From Chromera velia (Eukaryota; Sar; Chromeraceae): a DNA stretch of 20,000 nucleotides. Positions 10,054 to 20,000 of this stretch are shown here, one piece after another. The notes beneath the pieces were generated by a model. It did not search any database. It was not told the DNA's origin and saw only the letters and a list, made by a program, of their open reading frames with translations. Where the stretch lies: contig JAHBMJ010000852.1 of the NCBI GenBank assembly GCA_018398765.1, positions 34,218 through 54,217 of the forward strand. The letters are read 5' to 3'. Each line of letters starts with the position of its first letter. Position 1 is the stretch's first letter. The position numbers and the translations under genes are program-made.

Positions 10054-11008
10054 CTAGTGCAAGTTGATGCATGACGTTCTCCGCACACCCCCTGATCTGC
10101 ATGTTCCTCTGACAACGATTACATGCATGATCCGCTTCCTTCCGTGATTCCTTCTGCAGGCAGTGATTTCTTTGCCATTCCGTTATTCAATGAAGTGCAT
10201 TGTCTCTTCCTGACTGCCTGCCTTGGTGACAAAGCTATATAGCTGCAGCCATATATGCATGTACATGCATATATGTGTGTATATACAGTGTTATGTATAT
10301 ATAATTGATATGTCTATATATTATTAGCTATTGAAATTAATGTATGCATGTACGTATGCATGTATCGGTGTGCACGTATGGATCTTTCATGAGCCGGTTG
10401 GGGACGACCGACATGCATGCACCTCGATCTGCATGTGTCGCAATGTCACATCATGATCACATCATGACACACATCGCATCCATGCATGCAGTGATCGCAT
10501 GCAGCCTCCGCCTGTCCGCCCGTCTATACGCTCGTCTATGTACGCCGGCCCGTCTATACACGAAAGAAAATGCACGCTCAAACTTTCATGTCTCGTCTCC
10601 ACCAACGTCCTCAATTTAATCGTTGTTATGATGTGCCATGATGTTCTCCTGAGTCCTCCTGAGGTCTTCCTGTTCCCATCTGGCAGCGGCTTGCCAGGTT
10701 CTGGAAGATGTCCAACGTCTCGTAGGCAACGTTTTCGATATATAGTCACTGAAGTTTTCCGTCCATGGTTTGCAGCTGGAATTCTTCCCATACGTTGGAT
10801 GCAAGGAGTTTGTCTCGAAGAAAAACTAGCTAGCTTCGTTAGTTGTGAGGAAGTCAAACGCTGTTGGCGAACTTCGGCGGAGACAGAAAGGCACCGATCA
10901 AATACCACGCTCGAGGCGAGCGGTCAAATTTGAGAAAATAGAGAATTTACTCAGAGACTGTCACGTGAGCGTAGAGATCCGTGAAGATCCCTGGGCGAGA
11001 GCTGGTGA
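10054..11008. promoter_or_regulatory. Divergent intergenic region with TGCATGCA-like motif cluster
   Basis: This gap separates the two outward-facing start codons at 10053 (minus) and 11009 (plus). Between about 10060 and 10505 it carries many TGCATG-type words. Perfect TGCATGCA octamers lie at 10414-10421 and 10483-10490, with related copies near 10063, 10093, 10123, 10257-10272, 10343-10362, 10430 and 10496. TGCATGCA and its variants are known ApiAP2 targets in Plasmodium and Toxoplasma. A CACGTG lies near 10961. The half nearer 11009 is more complex sequence without repeats. Promoter function is inferred from position and motif density. No TATA-like element could be assigned with confidence. 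Confidence 0.5.
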
Positions 11009-11358
11009 ATGGACTTAGAAGAAAGGCAAGAAAAGATGAAGATCCTGGCACAGTCGAGCACAGCGTCTGCAGCTTTGGGGGTTGCAGGAGTGGTGTACCT
11101 TGCTTTCCTGAGGGGGCTCTCTGCACCTCCAGGGCCTGCACTCCGCGCCTCTGAGTCAGAGAGAGGTAGGCCTTTTCACGCACTACTCTTGGAGGCATGA
11201 TATCACGCGCCTGCCTGTCTCTCGAAGCTTTTTTAAACTCTATTTGGACCTTAGAAGACCTACCCGTTCTTTCTTTATCGCTCGCTCGCTTGCTTTCTTC
11301 CTTTCTCTCTCTCTCGCTTTCTTTCTTTCTGCTTGCCTGCTTGCCTGCTTTCTTTCAT

Positions 11359-11399
<41 letters not shown>

Positions 11400-11532
11400 C
11401 TTTCTTTTCTTTCTTCCTTGCTTCCGTCCTTCTCTTTCTTTTTCTGTCTTCTCTTCTCTTCTCTTCTCTTCTCTTTTTCTTTCTTTCTTTCTTTCTTTCT
11501 TTTCTTTTTTGTTGTTTCTTTGTCTTTCTTTG

Positions 11533-11564
<32 letters not shown>

Positions 11565-11685
11565 GCTTGCTTCCTTCCTTCCTTCCTTCCTTCCTTCCTT
11601 TCTTTCTTTCTTTCTTTCTTTCTTGCTTGCTTCCTTCCTTGCTTCCTTCCTTACTTCCTTCCTTCCTTTCTTTCTTTCTTTCTTC

Positions 11686-11716
<31 letters not shown>

Positions 11717-13376
11717 GCTTCCTTCCTTCCTTCCTTTCTTTCTTTCTTTCTTTCTTTCCTTCCTTCCTTCCTTCCTTCCTTCCTTTCTTTCTTTCTTTCT
11801 TCCTTCCTTCCTTCCTTCCTTCCTTCCCTCCTTCCTTCCTTCCTTCCTTCCTTGAATCTTGCAGCAGTAGAGCCCTCCGTCATTCCCCTCGTGTCTGCAC
11901 TCATCCCCTCTTTCTTCGTGCTGGCCGCTACCGTCGCGCTCTTTTACGTCTTCCTCTTCCTCCAGTCTACGGCCACCTTCACTGCGCACTCACAAGCACG
12001 TGCAGGTAGGTATGTCTGGCTTTGCAGGACTTCAAACCATTTCCTATGTCTTTCCTGTGTCCAGATGCATTGCCAATGAAAGGAAGTCTATCCTATAGTG
12101 CACTTCCTAGCCCAAAGAACAACGTGTACTTGCACGTACTCAATCCCCCCCGACATGCATTCATTAGACTAATCGATCGATGGATCGCTTTGTTTTCTGC
12201 ATGGGCCCTCGTGGACGTATCGACACGTGTCAGCAGGTTGTTGTTTTTCTTTCTGTAAACGGACAGACGCACATGCAGAAGTCAATCAGAGACGAACAAA
12301 CAGGTCAATATCATCGCAATCAAAGAACAGACCACAGTGACTTCGTCTCTCATATTCTCTCTTCATTTCTCTCTGCAGAGGCACGGAAGTCAGACAAAAA
12401 AGCCCCGACGCTCCAAGAGGTCAAATACACCAACCCTAAAGCTACGTGGTGTGCCAACCGGACGGTGGGGAACTACATGGAGCAGTGGCCGTGCTTCGTC
12501 GTGGCCCTTCTGCTCCATGCGCTCCTTGTGGATGCCAACAGGGCCGCGCTGCTTGGGTGCATCTGGCTTTCTGTGTGTTTTGTCTTTTTGTTGTGTGTCA
12601 GTCGTAGTTGTGGTATGCGACGTTTCGGTTGAATATCCTTTTTGAGATTGCCTGCCGGAAATTTGATCGAATGTGAACATTCACTGACTTCATCGCCGGC
12701 CTGTCGGTGGGGTTCTAGATCCAGGGAAAGAGTCAAGAAGGGCAAACGAACAAGACTCTCTCTGTGTTGAACAAAAAGAACAAAGAAGGAATCTGTCAGC
12801 TCTTTTGTCTGCATGTGAATCTGTGAGCAAGATCATGCGTACTTGGTCCACTACCAGCCCCTTACACGCCTGGATCGAACGAAGCCCGCATGAACATTTC
12901 ACTGCAGCATGTGGCTGACCGACGAGGAAGGATCCCTCCCTCTCGCAGCTCTTCTGTTCTGTTCACAAGAAGACGAGTTGCCTTTCCTTCCCTGGGATTG
13001 ACTTTGTTCTTTTTTCGTTTTGTGTTATGCATCAATGAAACAACGGCATGCGTGGTGCTTCATGAGGGGACGGGTACTTGTCTGCTGTTTCCATGCCTGC
13101 TTTCCCCTCGTGAGTCTGACTTCATCGGGGTATGCGCTTTGCATGTCCTTCCCTGTATTTGTGTCTCCACACACTCTGGTGAATATTGTACGCGTAGGAA
13201 AAATCTGCATGTATGTACATCCGCGTCAATGCAGGTGGGTGTGGCTGGGCGCCCGTGCTTACTACCCCCTCGCCTTCAGCCTCCCGTTCCCCGGGCTTCT
13301 TGCGTCGACCGTGCCTGCGTACGGTGTCGTCTGGTATCTGCTTGGAACTGCTGTCTATGCTGCAGTGTCGATTTGA
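11009..13376 (+). CDS. MAPEG-family membrane protein (microsomal glutathione S-transferase-like)
   Basis: Four exons, 11009-11165, 11865-12005, 12379-12556 and 13235-13376 (stop TGA), join in phase to give 205 residues. MAPEG proteins are small four-helix membrane enzymes of glutathione and eicosanoid metabolism, usually in the ER or outer mitochondrial membrane. The signature is clear: R127..N131..E134..P137 (NRTVGNYMEQWP), then the run through AALLGWVWLGARAYYP with R166 and Y169, matching the Arg/Asn/Glu/Pro and Arg/Tyr pattern of the family. Hydrophobic segments lie at about 18-37, 57-88, 138-170 and 178-205. The start is supported by an in-frame TGA immediately before the ATG. The N-terminus is about 50 residues longer than in typical members of around 150. 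Intron 1 is almost entirely a CTTT/CTTC tract. The donor at 12557 (GTGCAT) is weak, but it is the only one that keeps phase and restores the family motif. Enzyme activity is inferred from the family only. Confidence 0.87.
11271..11855. repeat. Long CTTT/CTTC polypyrimidine tract filling MAPEG intron 1
   Basis: About 585 bases on the plus strand are almost purely C and T, mostly CTTT and CTTC tetramers with a CT block at about 11363-11396. They end just before the acceptor CTTGCAG at 11858-11864. Long mirror-like pyrimidine tracts can form triplex DNA. The Phe/Leu/Ser and Lys/Arg/Glu frames across it are artefacts. Confidence 0.92.
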
Positions 13377-15827
13377 TGGATGCCCTCAGTGTGAACGGCT
13401 CCGCATGCATGGTGTTGGGGTGCCCTTCCTCTTGATAATTCGTATTTCGATTGTCCTTCTGTTTGTCGACTGGGGATCTCCGAGAGGGCGTGCATCATGG
13501 AGTTCCTTTGTTGATGTCAACTCATCTTTGTCATTCAGCCATGTGCTCAGTCATCCGGCCTTGGGGACTCCACGTGTGGGGCCTCTTGCATCTCTCTGAC
13601 TGTCTGTCTGTCTGTGATTGGAGTAGTCGGTACGGGCGGGCGCGAACTTCAACGCGACTTCTATTACGGACAAGCCAATGAGCAAGAGGCTAATCGCATG
13701 TGTGGGCAGCGAGAGGGAGAAAGTGGCAGAGAGCAAATTTTTAACAGCCTCGACTTCACCGGAAGAGACGGAACAGGCTTAGGTGTGATGGCTAGAAAGG
13801 GGTGAGGGGCGATCGCACTGTGATTCGCACAGAGAGACTGATCTTTGGAGACCAAGGCAGAATTTGTGGGACTGTGAGACACAGAGAGAGGAGCAGGAAG
13901 GAGATGAAAAAAGAATTAAGTCTCCAAGGGGTGGTATTGACGTGCACCGGGGGTCACACAGAGTCTACCAGGCAGAAGCATGTGAGTCTACCAGGCAGTC
14001 TACGAGGCAGGTTTGCAAGCAGGCAGGCAGGCTGGCAGCACGTAAGAGAAAGAGAGGCAGAAAAGCATTAAAGACAACAGAGGCCCAGAGAGATGTAAGT
14101 AGCCTTGCAAACAAATCTTTGAACAAAGAACCCGGCTAGGAACAAGACGATAGAATATTTAGCGAATCGACAGTCAGTCGCTTAAAGCAACACTTCTTCA
14201 AGTTTACTAAATACTGACTCAAAACTAGCAAAAAACCACCGTAAGTGAATCACTATGAAAACATTATGTCTAGAGTGCTGGGTAGGGTTAGTTTAGATCA
14301 TAGGATAGTACTAATCATATAACTAATGTTCCAGATTTTCCTTATGAAAAAAAAAAAAAAATAAAAAAAATTGTTCACTTAATTAACCTTATATTCGTTT
14401 TTTTTTTCTTGTCATCGAACTCACGTGTGTGCAGTTCGAGTGTTCTGTAAACATCTGAGTCCTAGTCTGAATCACATAAATGAAGAACACTTCAATTAAA
14501 GTTGTTTACTACTAAGGTTGTTTTAAAAATGTTTTATTATGATGATGACCAACAAATGTTATGACACTGTTAAATGCTAAGTATAGCTAGTATATAGAAG
14601 TTAATACAAGTATGTATATTTTCGATGACTATATATGTACAAGCTGTTCCCTCCTAGTGGACTAATACCCCCCCAGGACTATGAGAAATAAACGGAACAT
14701 CAATGTCATACTATCATTGCTATGTCGAAGTTGGATAAAACTTGAGTATGAGTAAGTGCTTCCGAACTAAGAGTTTGGCTGAGTTGGCTCCCAAGCCACT
14801 AAGTTGGCAGCACTGTTTAAGTTGGTTTTATGATTCATTTACTTATCTAGTTAGTATATTCATATGGTAAATTTATAAAGTTGATTTTTTTAACTGTTAA
14901 ACACTGGCACTACTAGTATAAGACCAGTGAAATTTATTTCGCTTGACAAAGCTCAGAACTAGCCTGACACCGTCGACATGTAGGATTTTTACCTAGCTTC
15001 AAACAAAGTTTTTTTTCAACTTTATAGTAGTATAGTATGAGACGATGAATGGCCCGTATAGAGACTTGGACGGTATATTGACCGCCACAGTGCGCAGCAT
15101 TATACCAACGGCAAGCGCCAAACGTGGTCCAACACTGCATGAAAAGTTGAGGAAAAGTTGCATGCATGACGGAATTCAATGAATGTTTTTATGCCCCCCT
15201 GCATGCGCAGCCGAAATGAAGCTGCCCAGCCGGCATGCAGCGGCCATCGGCCGTCGCGTCCTCTGCCCGCCTTGGAAAAGAGACTTTGCCAAAGGGCCAG
15301 GGAGGCATCGACCGGTCGCGGACAAACGGATGAGAAAACTGAACGGACGAAGTGACAAAAGAGTGCGAACCTACAAAAGCAAACCACGAAGAGATCTATG
15401 CAAAAACAGTGAACACTTTTACCACGCAGAGAAGAAAAAGGGAGCATACAAACACGACATTCAGAGAGCCGACCAAAGAACATGTGATGCCCCACTAAGC
15501 AAGCAAATCATTTTCGGGAGAGGCTTGGCATGCATGCAGGCAGGCAGGCACGCCCGTGAAACCGTAACAAGGCTTGACAATAAATGATCTCTGCGATACA
15601 CGTACGCACAAAACTGCTTCAAGAAAAGAACAGAGCAACAACACCACACTCGAACATGAAATGAAAATTCAAATTCACCTTCCTTCTTCATTCGTTGACT
15701 CTTTTCTAATATGTACACGTTCAACGCACACCCTTCCTGAATTGAATCTTGTCTCCATTTTCAAAAGTCACGCGACACTCCCTTTGATCAAACAAATACA
15801 CGAACCCCTTGGGGGATCCTTCCACGC
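13377..15827. other. Convergent intergenic region with AT-rich block
   Basis: The gap lies between the 3' ends of the MAPEG gene and the Patched-like gene. About 13377-14110 is mixed sequence with short open frames that I could not support. About 14110-15170 is strongly AT-rich, with an A-run at about 14347-14368 and a T-run at 14398-14408. It has no long open frames in its first 800 bases. About 15170-15827 is mixed again, with several GCATGC words (15160-15240, 15527-15540). The pattern parallels the other convergent gap at 4636-6610. Confidence 0.6.
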
Positions 15828-18800
15828 CTATCCTGTCAGAGGGCCCACAAAGATATGGGGGGGGAGGGCCAAGGCGGGGGTCCTGGAGGCCTTGCAGGAC
15901 CTCTCTGCCAGGTCTGCAGAGTCGAGGTTCACCACCTTTTCCCCCTCCTCTTCAAGACCTATCAACAGATGTTGCAGGGCCTGCTCCCTCTCGTGCGCAA
16001 TCTCTTCATCCCCTCCGTCGTGACAACACTCACCTCCCCCTCCCGCAGATGAATCTGACTCAGCAGAAGGGAACTTCCCGCTCTTCTCAATTTTCGCTCT
16101 CTTTGTGTCGTCGTAGTTCCGGCCCCCCTGCGTGTTGGGCGATGAGGAGGTGCCGGAGCCCGGGGGGCGCATGGCAGGAGCCCTTCCCTTGGGTCCGAAC
16201 AAAGAGAGCAACACGGGGAGCACGACGAGGCCGTGCAGGAGGGCGAACCCGATGGCCATGGAGATCATCCTGAAGAAGATCTGGAAGATGTTCGAGTCAG
16301 AAAACACAGCAGGAACTGCAGCAAGCATCACCGTCACCGCTCCATGGAAAACCGCCGGGCCCATCGCGGCCAGAGCCTCCACCGCCCGCTGTCTCCTTCC
16401 GACCCCGAGAGAGGAAGTGAAGGCGTGGCAGATGTGGGCAACATAGTCGACAGCAAAACCTGCATGCAAGGGGGGACGCATGCGGTTGTTCTTTTCGGAT
16501 CTGCGTGTTCAAAAATTTTCTTTCAGATGTTCAGACAACAAAACGCAGAGCCAAAAGCGGGCAAACAGCACGACTTTCAGCACAGGATCATGTGCCTTCC
16601 TTCCAGCCTGTGGACATAGACATAGACATCGGCAGAGAGAGAGAGAGAGAGAGCTTGTCCAGGCGATGCGGCCCGCGTCTGGAAGGATAGAACGAAGATC
16701 TGCACGTCCTTCCGGAAGGAAGACCTTTTCTTCCTCTTCTTTCTTCCTGACCGACCAACCTGCGCAGATGATGATGATGATGGATGACAGCAGGCTCAGC
16801 GTCAGTCCCTGCTGCACCATGAACCCGAGCATCCCGACGTCAATAGAGAGAACCATGGAGACCACGAACGTGACTGCCCAGAAGCACTTCAGGACGATCA
16901 CAGAGACGATCACCGCACTCAGGAGCACTCCGGCCATAGAGAGCAGAGTGGAGGCAAGAATCGTCAGATCCAACTCCGAGAGGAGATAGTACTCCTGATA
17001 GTACCTGCAAGATTCATTCATGTATGCACCCACAAACGGACCAGAATGTCAATCAACACATCAAAAGACAGCCCAATATGACGTACTCCGTGCGAATGGC
17101 CCGGAAAGCGAAATTCACTTTGGCCTTCGCACTACTCGAGGTGTCTCAAGTGCCCTCTCAGCGATACTTCGGGGTATCTGCGTGCGTTAGTTTTGAATCC
17201 GAGATTTACAATCAACCACATCCCCGCGCTGCCACCTACGTGACGCTCAGCTACGCTTTGCGGGCCATCTTCTCACATGTGTCCAAACCATCCAAAGACG
17301 AATATTCATTCTGGGCGGAAAGGGCTCTGGATTTTTCAGTGGAGGAATGGACCCGCCAGCCAGATTCGAAACCTCACAAATAGAGGGCAAGCCAGACGGG
17401 AAGGAAGGGCGTCGCCGCGCACGCTAGCGTCCGAACTGCCCCAGAAAGCGAAACGCTAATGCGAAAATAAGCAACAGAAATGGGTAGACGAAACTGAGAA
17501 TAAAAAAAAAGCCAATCCCATATGAAGACAATCCCATACGACAGCATTCTATTTTTTGCGATCAGTTGCTGCTTCTGATGGACAGCCAACTATTTTTTTT
17601 GCGGGGTTGAAATGAAACGTTGACCTTGAGATGCAGCCCCATGCACTGCAGGTGAAGCAGAAGCCAGCCTTTTTTAAAAAATAGAAAGGGACATGAACAG
17701 ACGAACGGACTGCCATGAGATGGATGAGAGACGAGGAGACCGACCGACCGACCTGGCATTGAAGTGCCCCCTCTCGTTGTACTTTGCGAGATCTTTCTTG
17801 GCGTCCAGCATGGCCCTGGCGATGCAGTCGGACTCGTCGCAGTGGAGGTCGTACATGATGTAGCGCCAGGTGCGGAGACCCGTCACTGCATGCATGCATG
17901 TTGCAATGTCGTGTACTCTTCTGCCCTCCGGGGCATAAACACTCTGTTTTCATGCGCATTTTCGTTCTCACACATTCAATAAAGAGAGAAACACAAAGAA
18001 AAGAAAGAAAGAAAGAAAGAAAGAAAGAAAAGGAAGAAAGGAATGACGGACGGCAGGAAGGAAGGGAAAAAGAAAAGGCGTCTCCAGCACTGTATTCTCT
18101 GTTGATAGCGTAATGGATATTTTGGGTGTATGTCTCTCTCTCTCTCTCTCTCTTTGTTTCTCTCTGTGCATCATGTATTTGTCACTTTCTCTCTTCTGGA
18201 TCGTTTTCTATCCTCAGGGACGAGGGCAGCCAGACTGCTGGAAGGAAAATCATGCCTGCCCTCTCCCCGTCCGTTGCACGACTCGAGAGACGGCTCTGAA
18301 GGACAGCATCGGATTGCTCTGTCAATTCTTCATGTGACCGGGTGTCGACTTCTTTTCGCTGTCTTCCAAGTCGCCATGCGAGTCACACACGGTGCAACAG
18401 GTCATCATGCACTGACTGACTGACTGACTGACTCTGTTCAGCGTCTGTCCATATGAAGTCGTGTCTGAAGTATCTCCCGTTCCCCTCGGAAAGCCAGGAC
18501 TTCAAGGCAGCCTCAAACTCCCTCTGCTTCGATCCTGGATCCAGCGTCGCAGACAGCCAGGGAAGCTCTTCTCCGTTTTCTTCCGCGTTACTCTTCGCCT
18601 GTTGCAAGAACATCTCCATGGGCACTCGAGCGCTCTTGAAGTACCGCGCTTCCCTCTGGGTCTCGAGCAGCTCCAGAAGAGTGTCCTGGGTTTCCGGTCT
18701 CCACCACTCTGCGCCCTCGTCGAAGAAGACCTCACCTGAGTATCCTGTGTCCTTGAAGGCTCGATAGTCCTTGAAGAAGGACCGGAGAGGGTTTGACAGA

Positions 18801-20000
18801 TTGGTCAGTTCAACGGGTTGCAGTCCTAGTTTGAGCCTGGGAAGGTACAAACTAGCAGATACGAGGTATGCGGCCCAGAGGACTAGCACGAGTGCCATGC
18901 CAATGGGATGGAGGAGAAATCGAGCATAGTGATTCTGGACAAATCTACTGCACGCGCCTGCAAACGAACCCTTGCCGAGCATCACTGCTGACTGAGCTGC
19001 CTCTGCTCGCACTGCAGCCGTTGTGCCCAACTGCGTCGACCTAACCTGCAACCAAGTCCCCTCGTCAACAGACTCCACTTCACAGCGGTAAGACGGGGTT
19101 TCTCGGTGGGAAGGTTCTTCGCTTGTCACCCCCCCTTGGGCTGACACCGGCTCTACTCGGTTACCTGTGGGGGAACAAATGGCGACGGCTGGAAGAGCTG
19201 GGGGGGAGCGTACCGGCCCCTCCTGGTGGTCCTCTTGCACGACCACTGCGACGGCAGCAGAGAGAGCGTTTGAAGGCTCGGACCTTGACAGAGAGCCGCT
19301 CTCATCCCGAACCAGCTGGCCGTCCTCCTGCAGGGGAGGGAAGGTGGTAGCAGCAGTGGGAAGGCGAACATCACTGCGCACAGCCGCCTCTCCCTTCCCC
19401 ATTGCAGACTCTGTGGAGGCCTGTCTGGGCGTACAAACGGGAGGCTGGTTGTGCTCTTTGTGCTGTGACGAAACCTGGCTGCTGTCGGGGGTTGCGGTCT
19501 TCTTCGACGTGCCGCTCGAGGATGAGGAAGGGGGTTTGGGGATGAGAAGGCCTGTGACGTGGCGCCATCGCCAGGGTCGCACAGCCTGCTCGACTGCAAG
19601 CTGGAGGAAAGCCTGCTGCTGCACGAGAAGGGAGGAGTCCAGATCGTCGCCTTCTGACCTCACTCTGGCGATGTCAACCTTCGCCTGCGCAACTGCATCC
19701 TCGTGGCTGAGCTTTTGGGTCTCTTTGAGGAGTTTAGTACGAATGTGGAGAGGGTCAAGTTCTGGGTCCTGTTTGTCTCTCTTCGACTGGGGTTCGAAGG
19801 GGTTGCGGGAGACAAGACGGGTAATCGCCTTGACGAACCCGATCTCTCCGGCCACCTCACGACGGGCGTCGATCCCGAGGTGGCCGAGGAAAAAGGTCAG
19901 ACACATAACGTACCCAAAGAAGAGAGACACGATCATGAAAATGCAGAAGTTCTTGATTGCGTAACATGGGGATCCAAGACCGAAAGCAAGACCCAGAATA
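15828..20000 (-). CDS. Patched/NPC1-type RND membrane transporter, 3' part (5' end outside window)
   Basis: Minus-strand exons are >20000-18433, 17885-17753, 17004-16760 and 16459-15828 (stop TAG). Phase holds at all three junctions, giving about 858 residues of the C-terminal part. It opens inside the end of a sterol-sensing-like bundle (FGLGSPCYAIKNFCIF, then LTFFLGHLGIDARRE), which matches the Patched/NPC1 pattern. A loop of about 310 residues follows, rich in Ser, Pro and Glu. TM7 lies near 363-380, followed by the second luminal domain (GLQPVELTNLSNPLRSFFKDY), then TM8-9, TM10 containing GFAVDYVAHICHAF, and TM11-12 ending at LLSLFGP. The GxxxD of TM10 is the acidic residue expected for cation-coupled RND transport. 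A 100-odd-residue acidic tail ends the protein. The family moves sterols or other lipids. The substrate here is unknown, and it may equally be a Patched-related protein of apicomplexan type. Confidence 0.87.
17996..18030. repeat. (AAAG)n microsatellite
   Basis: AAAG tetramers lie in the Patched-like gene intron 18432-17886. They read as a pyrimidine tract on the coding (minus) strand. Confidence 0.8.
18411..18432 (-). repeat. (GTCA)n microsatellite starting exactly at a 5' splice site
   Basis: On the minus strand the exon ends at 18433, and the intron begins GTCAGTCAGTCA at 18432. This is the same arrangement as at 766 on the plus strand in an unrelated gene. Confidence 0.85.

Noticed and set aside
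10499-10933. 144-codon plus-strand and 148-codon minus-strand open frames between the divergent genes
   Set aside because: They overlap each other, show no recognisable motif, and the MAPEG start has an in-frame stop just upstream. Promoter or leader sequence is more likely, though a short leader exon is not excluded.
11197-12009. Long Phe/Leu/Ser and antisense Lys/Glu/Arg open frames
   Set aside because: They are read through CTTT/CTTC repeats. The tetramer period keeps three frames free of stops, and the tract lies in the MAPEG intron.
12906-13001. Possible extra MAPEG exon starting after CACTGCAG
   Set aside because: Its frame soon reaches TGA, and skipping it (12556 to 13235) keeps phase and restores the family motif LLGWVWLGAR.
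15183-15587. 134-codon Lys/Arg-rich plus-strand open frame
   Set aside because: Follows a composition change, has no domain or neighbouring exons, and opposes the 3' region of the Patched-like gene.
1-20000. tRNA, rRNA, CRISPR, transposase or organelle insertion
   Set aside because: I saw no cloverleaf with consistent A and B boxes, no rRNA core words, no spaced repeats of CRISPR type and no transposase or reverse transcriptase motifs. The tandem repeats are ordinary microsatellites.

Overview
The window looks like nuclear DNA from an intron-rich alveolate, most likely a chromerid alga such as Chromera or a relative of the coccidian apicomplexans. That placement is inference. It rests on short exons with ordinary GT-AG introns, frequent CTGCAG or TGCAG acceptors, introns packed with microsatellites, and many TGCATGCA-type motifs like those bound by ApiAP2 proteins in apicomplexans. 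No bacterial or viral gene organisation is visible. Most open frames over 60 codons are read through simple repeats and are not genes.

I reconstructed four protein genes by joining exons at GT-AG sites and checking that the codon phase carries across every junction. They alternate in strand. (1) Plus strand, 1 to about 3856, possibly to 4635: the 3' part of a voltage-gated cation channel, covering the pore loop with filter TLEGW, S6, a degenerate and a canonical EF-hand, and a coiled coil. (2) Minus strand, 10053 to 6611: a six-exon gene for an unrecognised membrane protein of about 356 residues with four to five membrane segments and an acidic low-complexity tail. (3) Plus strand, 11009 to 13376: a four-exon MAPEG-family membrane protein of 205 residues. 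(4) Minus strand, right edge to 15828: the 3' part of a Patched/NPC1-type RND transporter with the end of a sterol-sensing-like segment, a very long loop, TM7, the second luminal domain and TM8-12.

The layout is convergent, divergent, convergent. Both convergent gaps (4636-6610 and 13377-15827) contain a block of conspicuously AT-rich DNA (about 4640-5830 and 14110-15170). The divergent gap (10054-11008) instead carries a cluster of TGCATGCA-like motifs and is the likely shared promoter of genes 2 and 3. Introns contain (CT)n, (TG)n, (GTCA)n, (CTGC/CTAC)n, (GAA)n, (AAAC)n and a roughly 585-base pyrimidine tract. Several splice sites sit directly on these repeats.

The four products have no obvious common pathway beyond all being membrane proteins: ion conduction, sterol/lipid or proton-coupled transport, lipid/glutathione-type metabolism, and one unknown. 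I found no rRNA, tRNA, CRISPR array or recognisable transposase.
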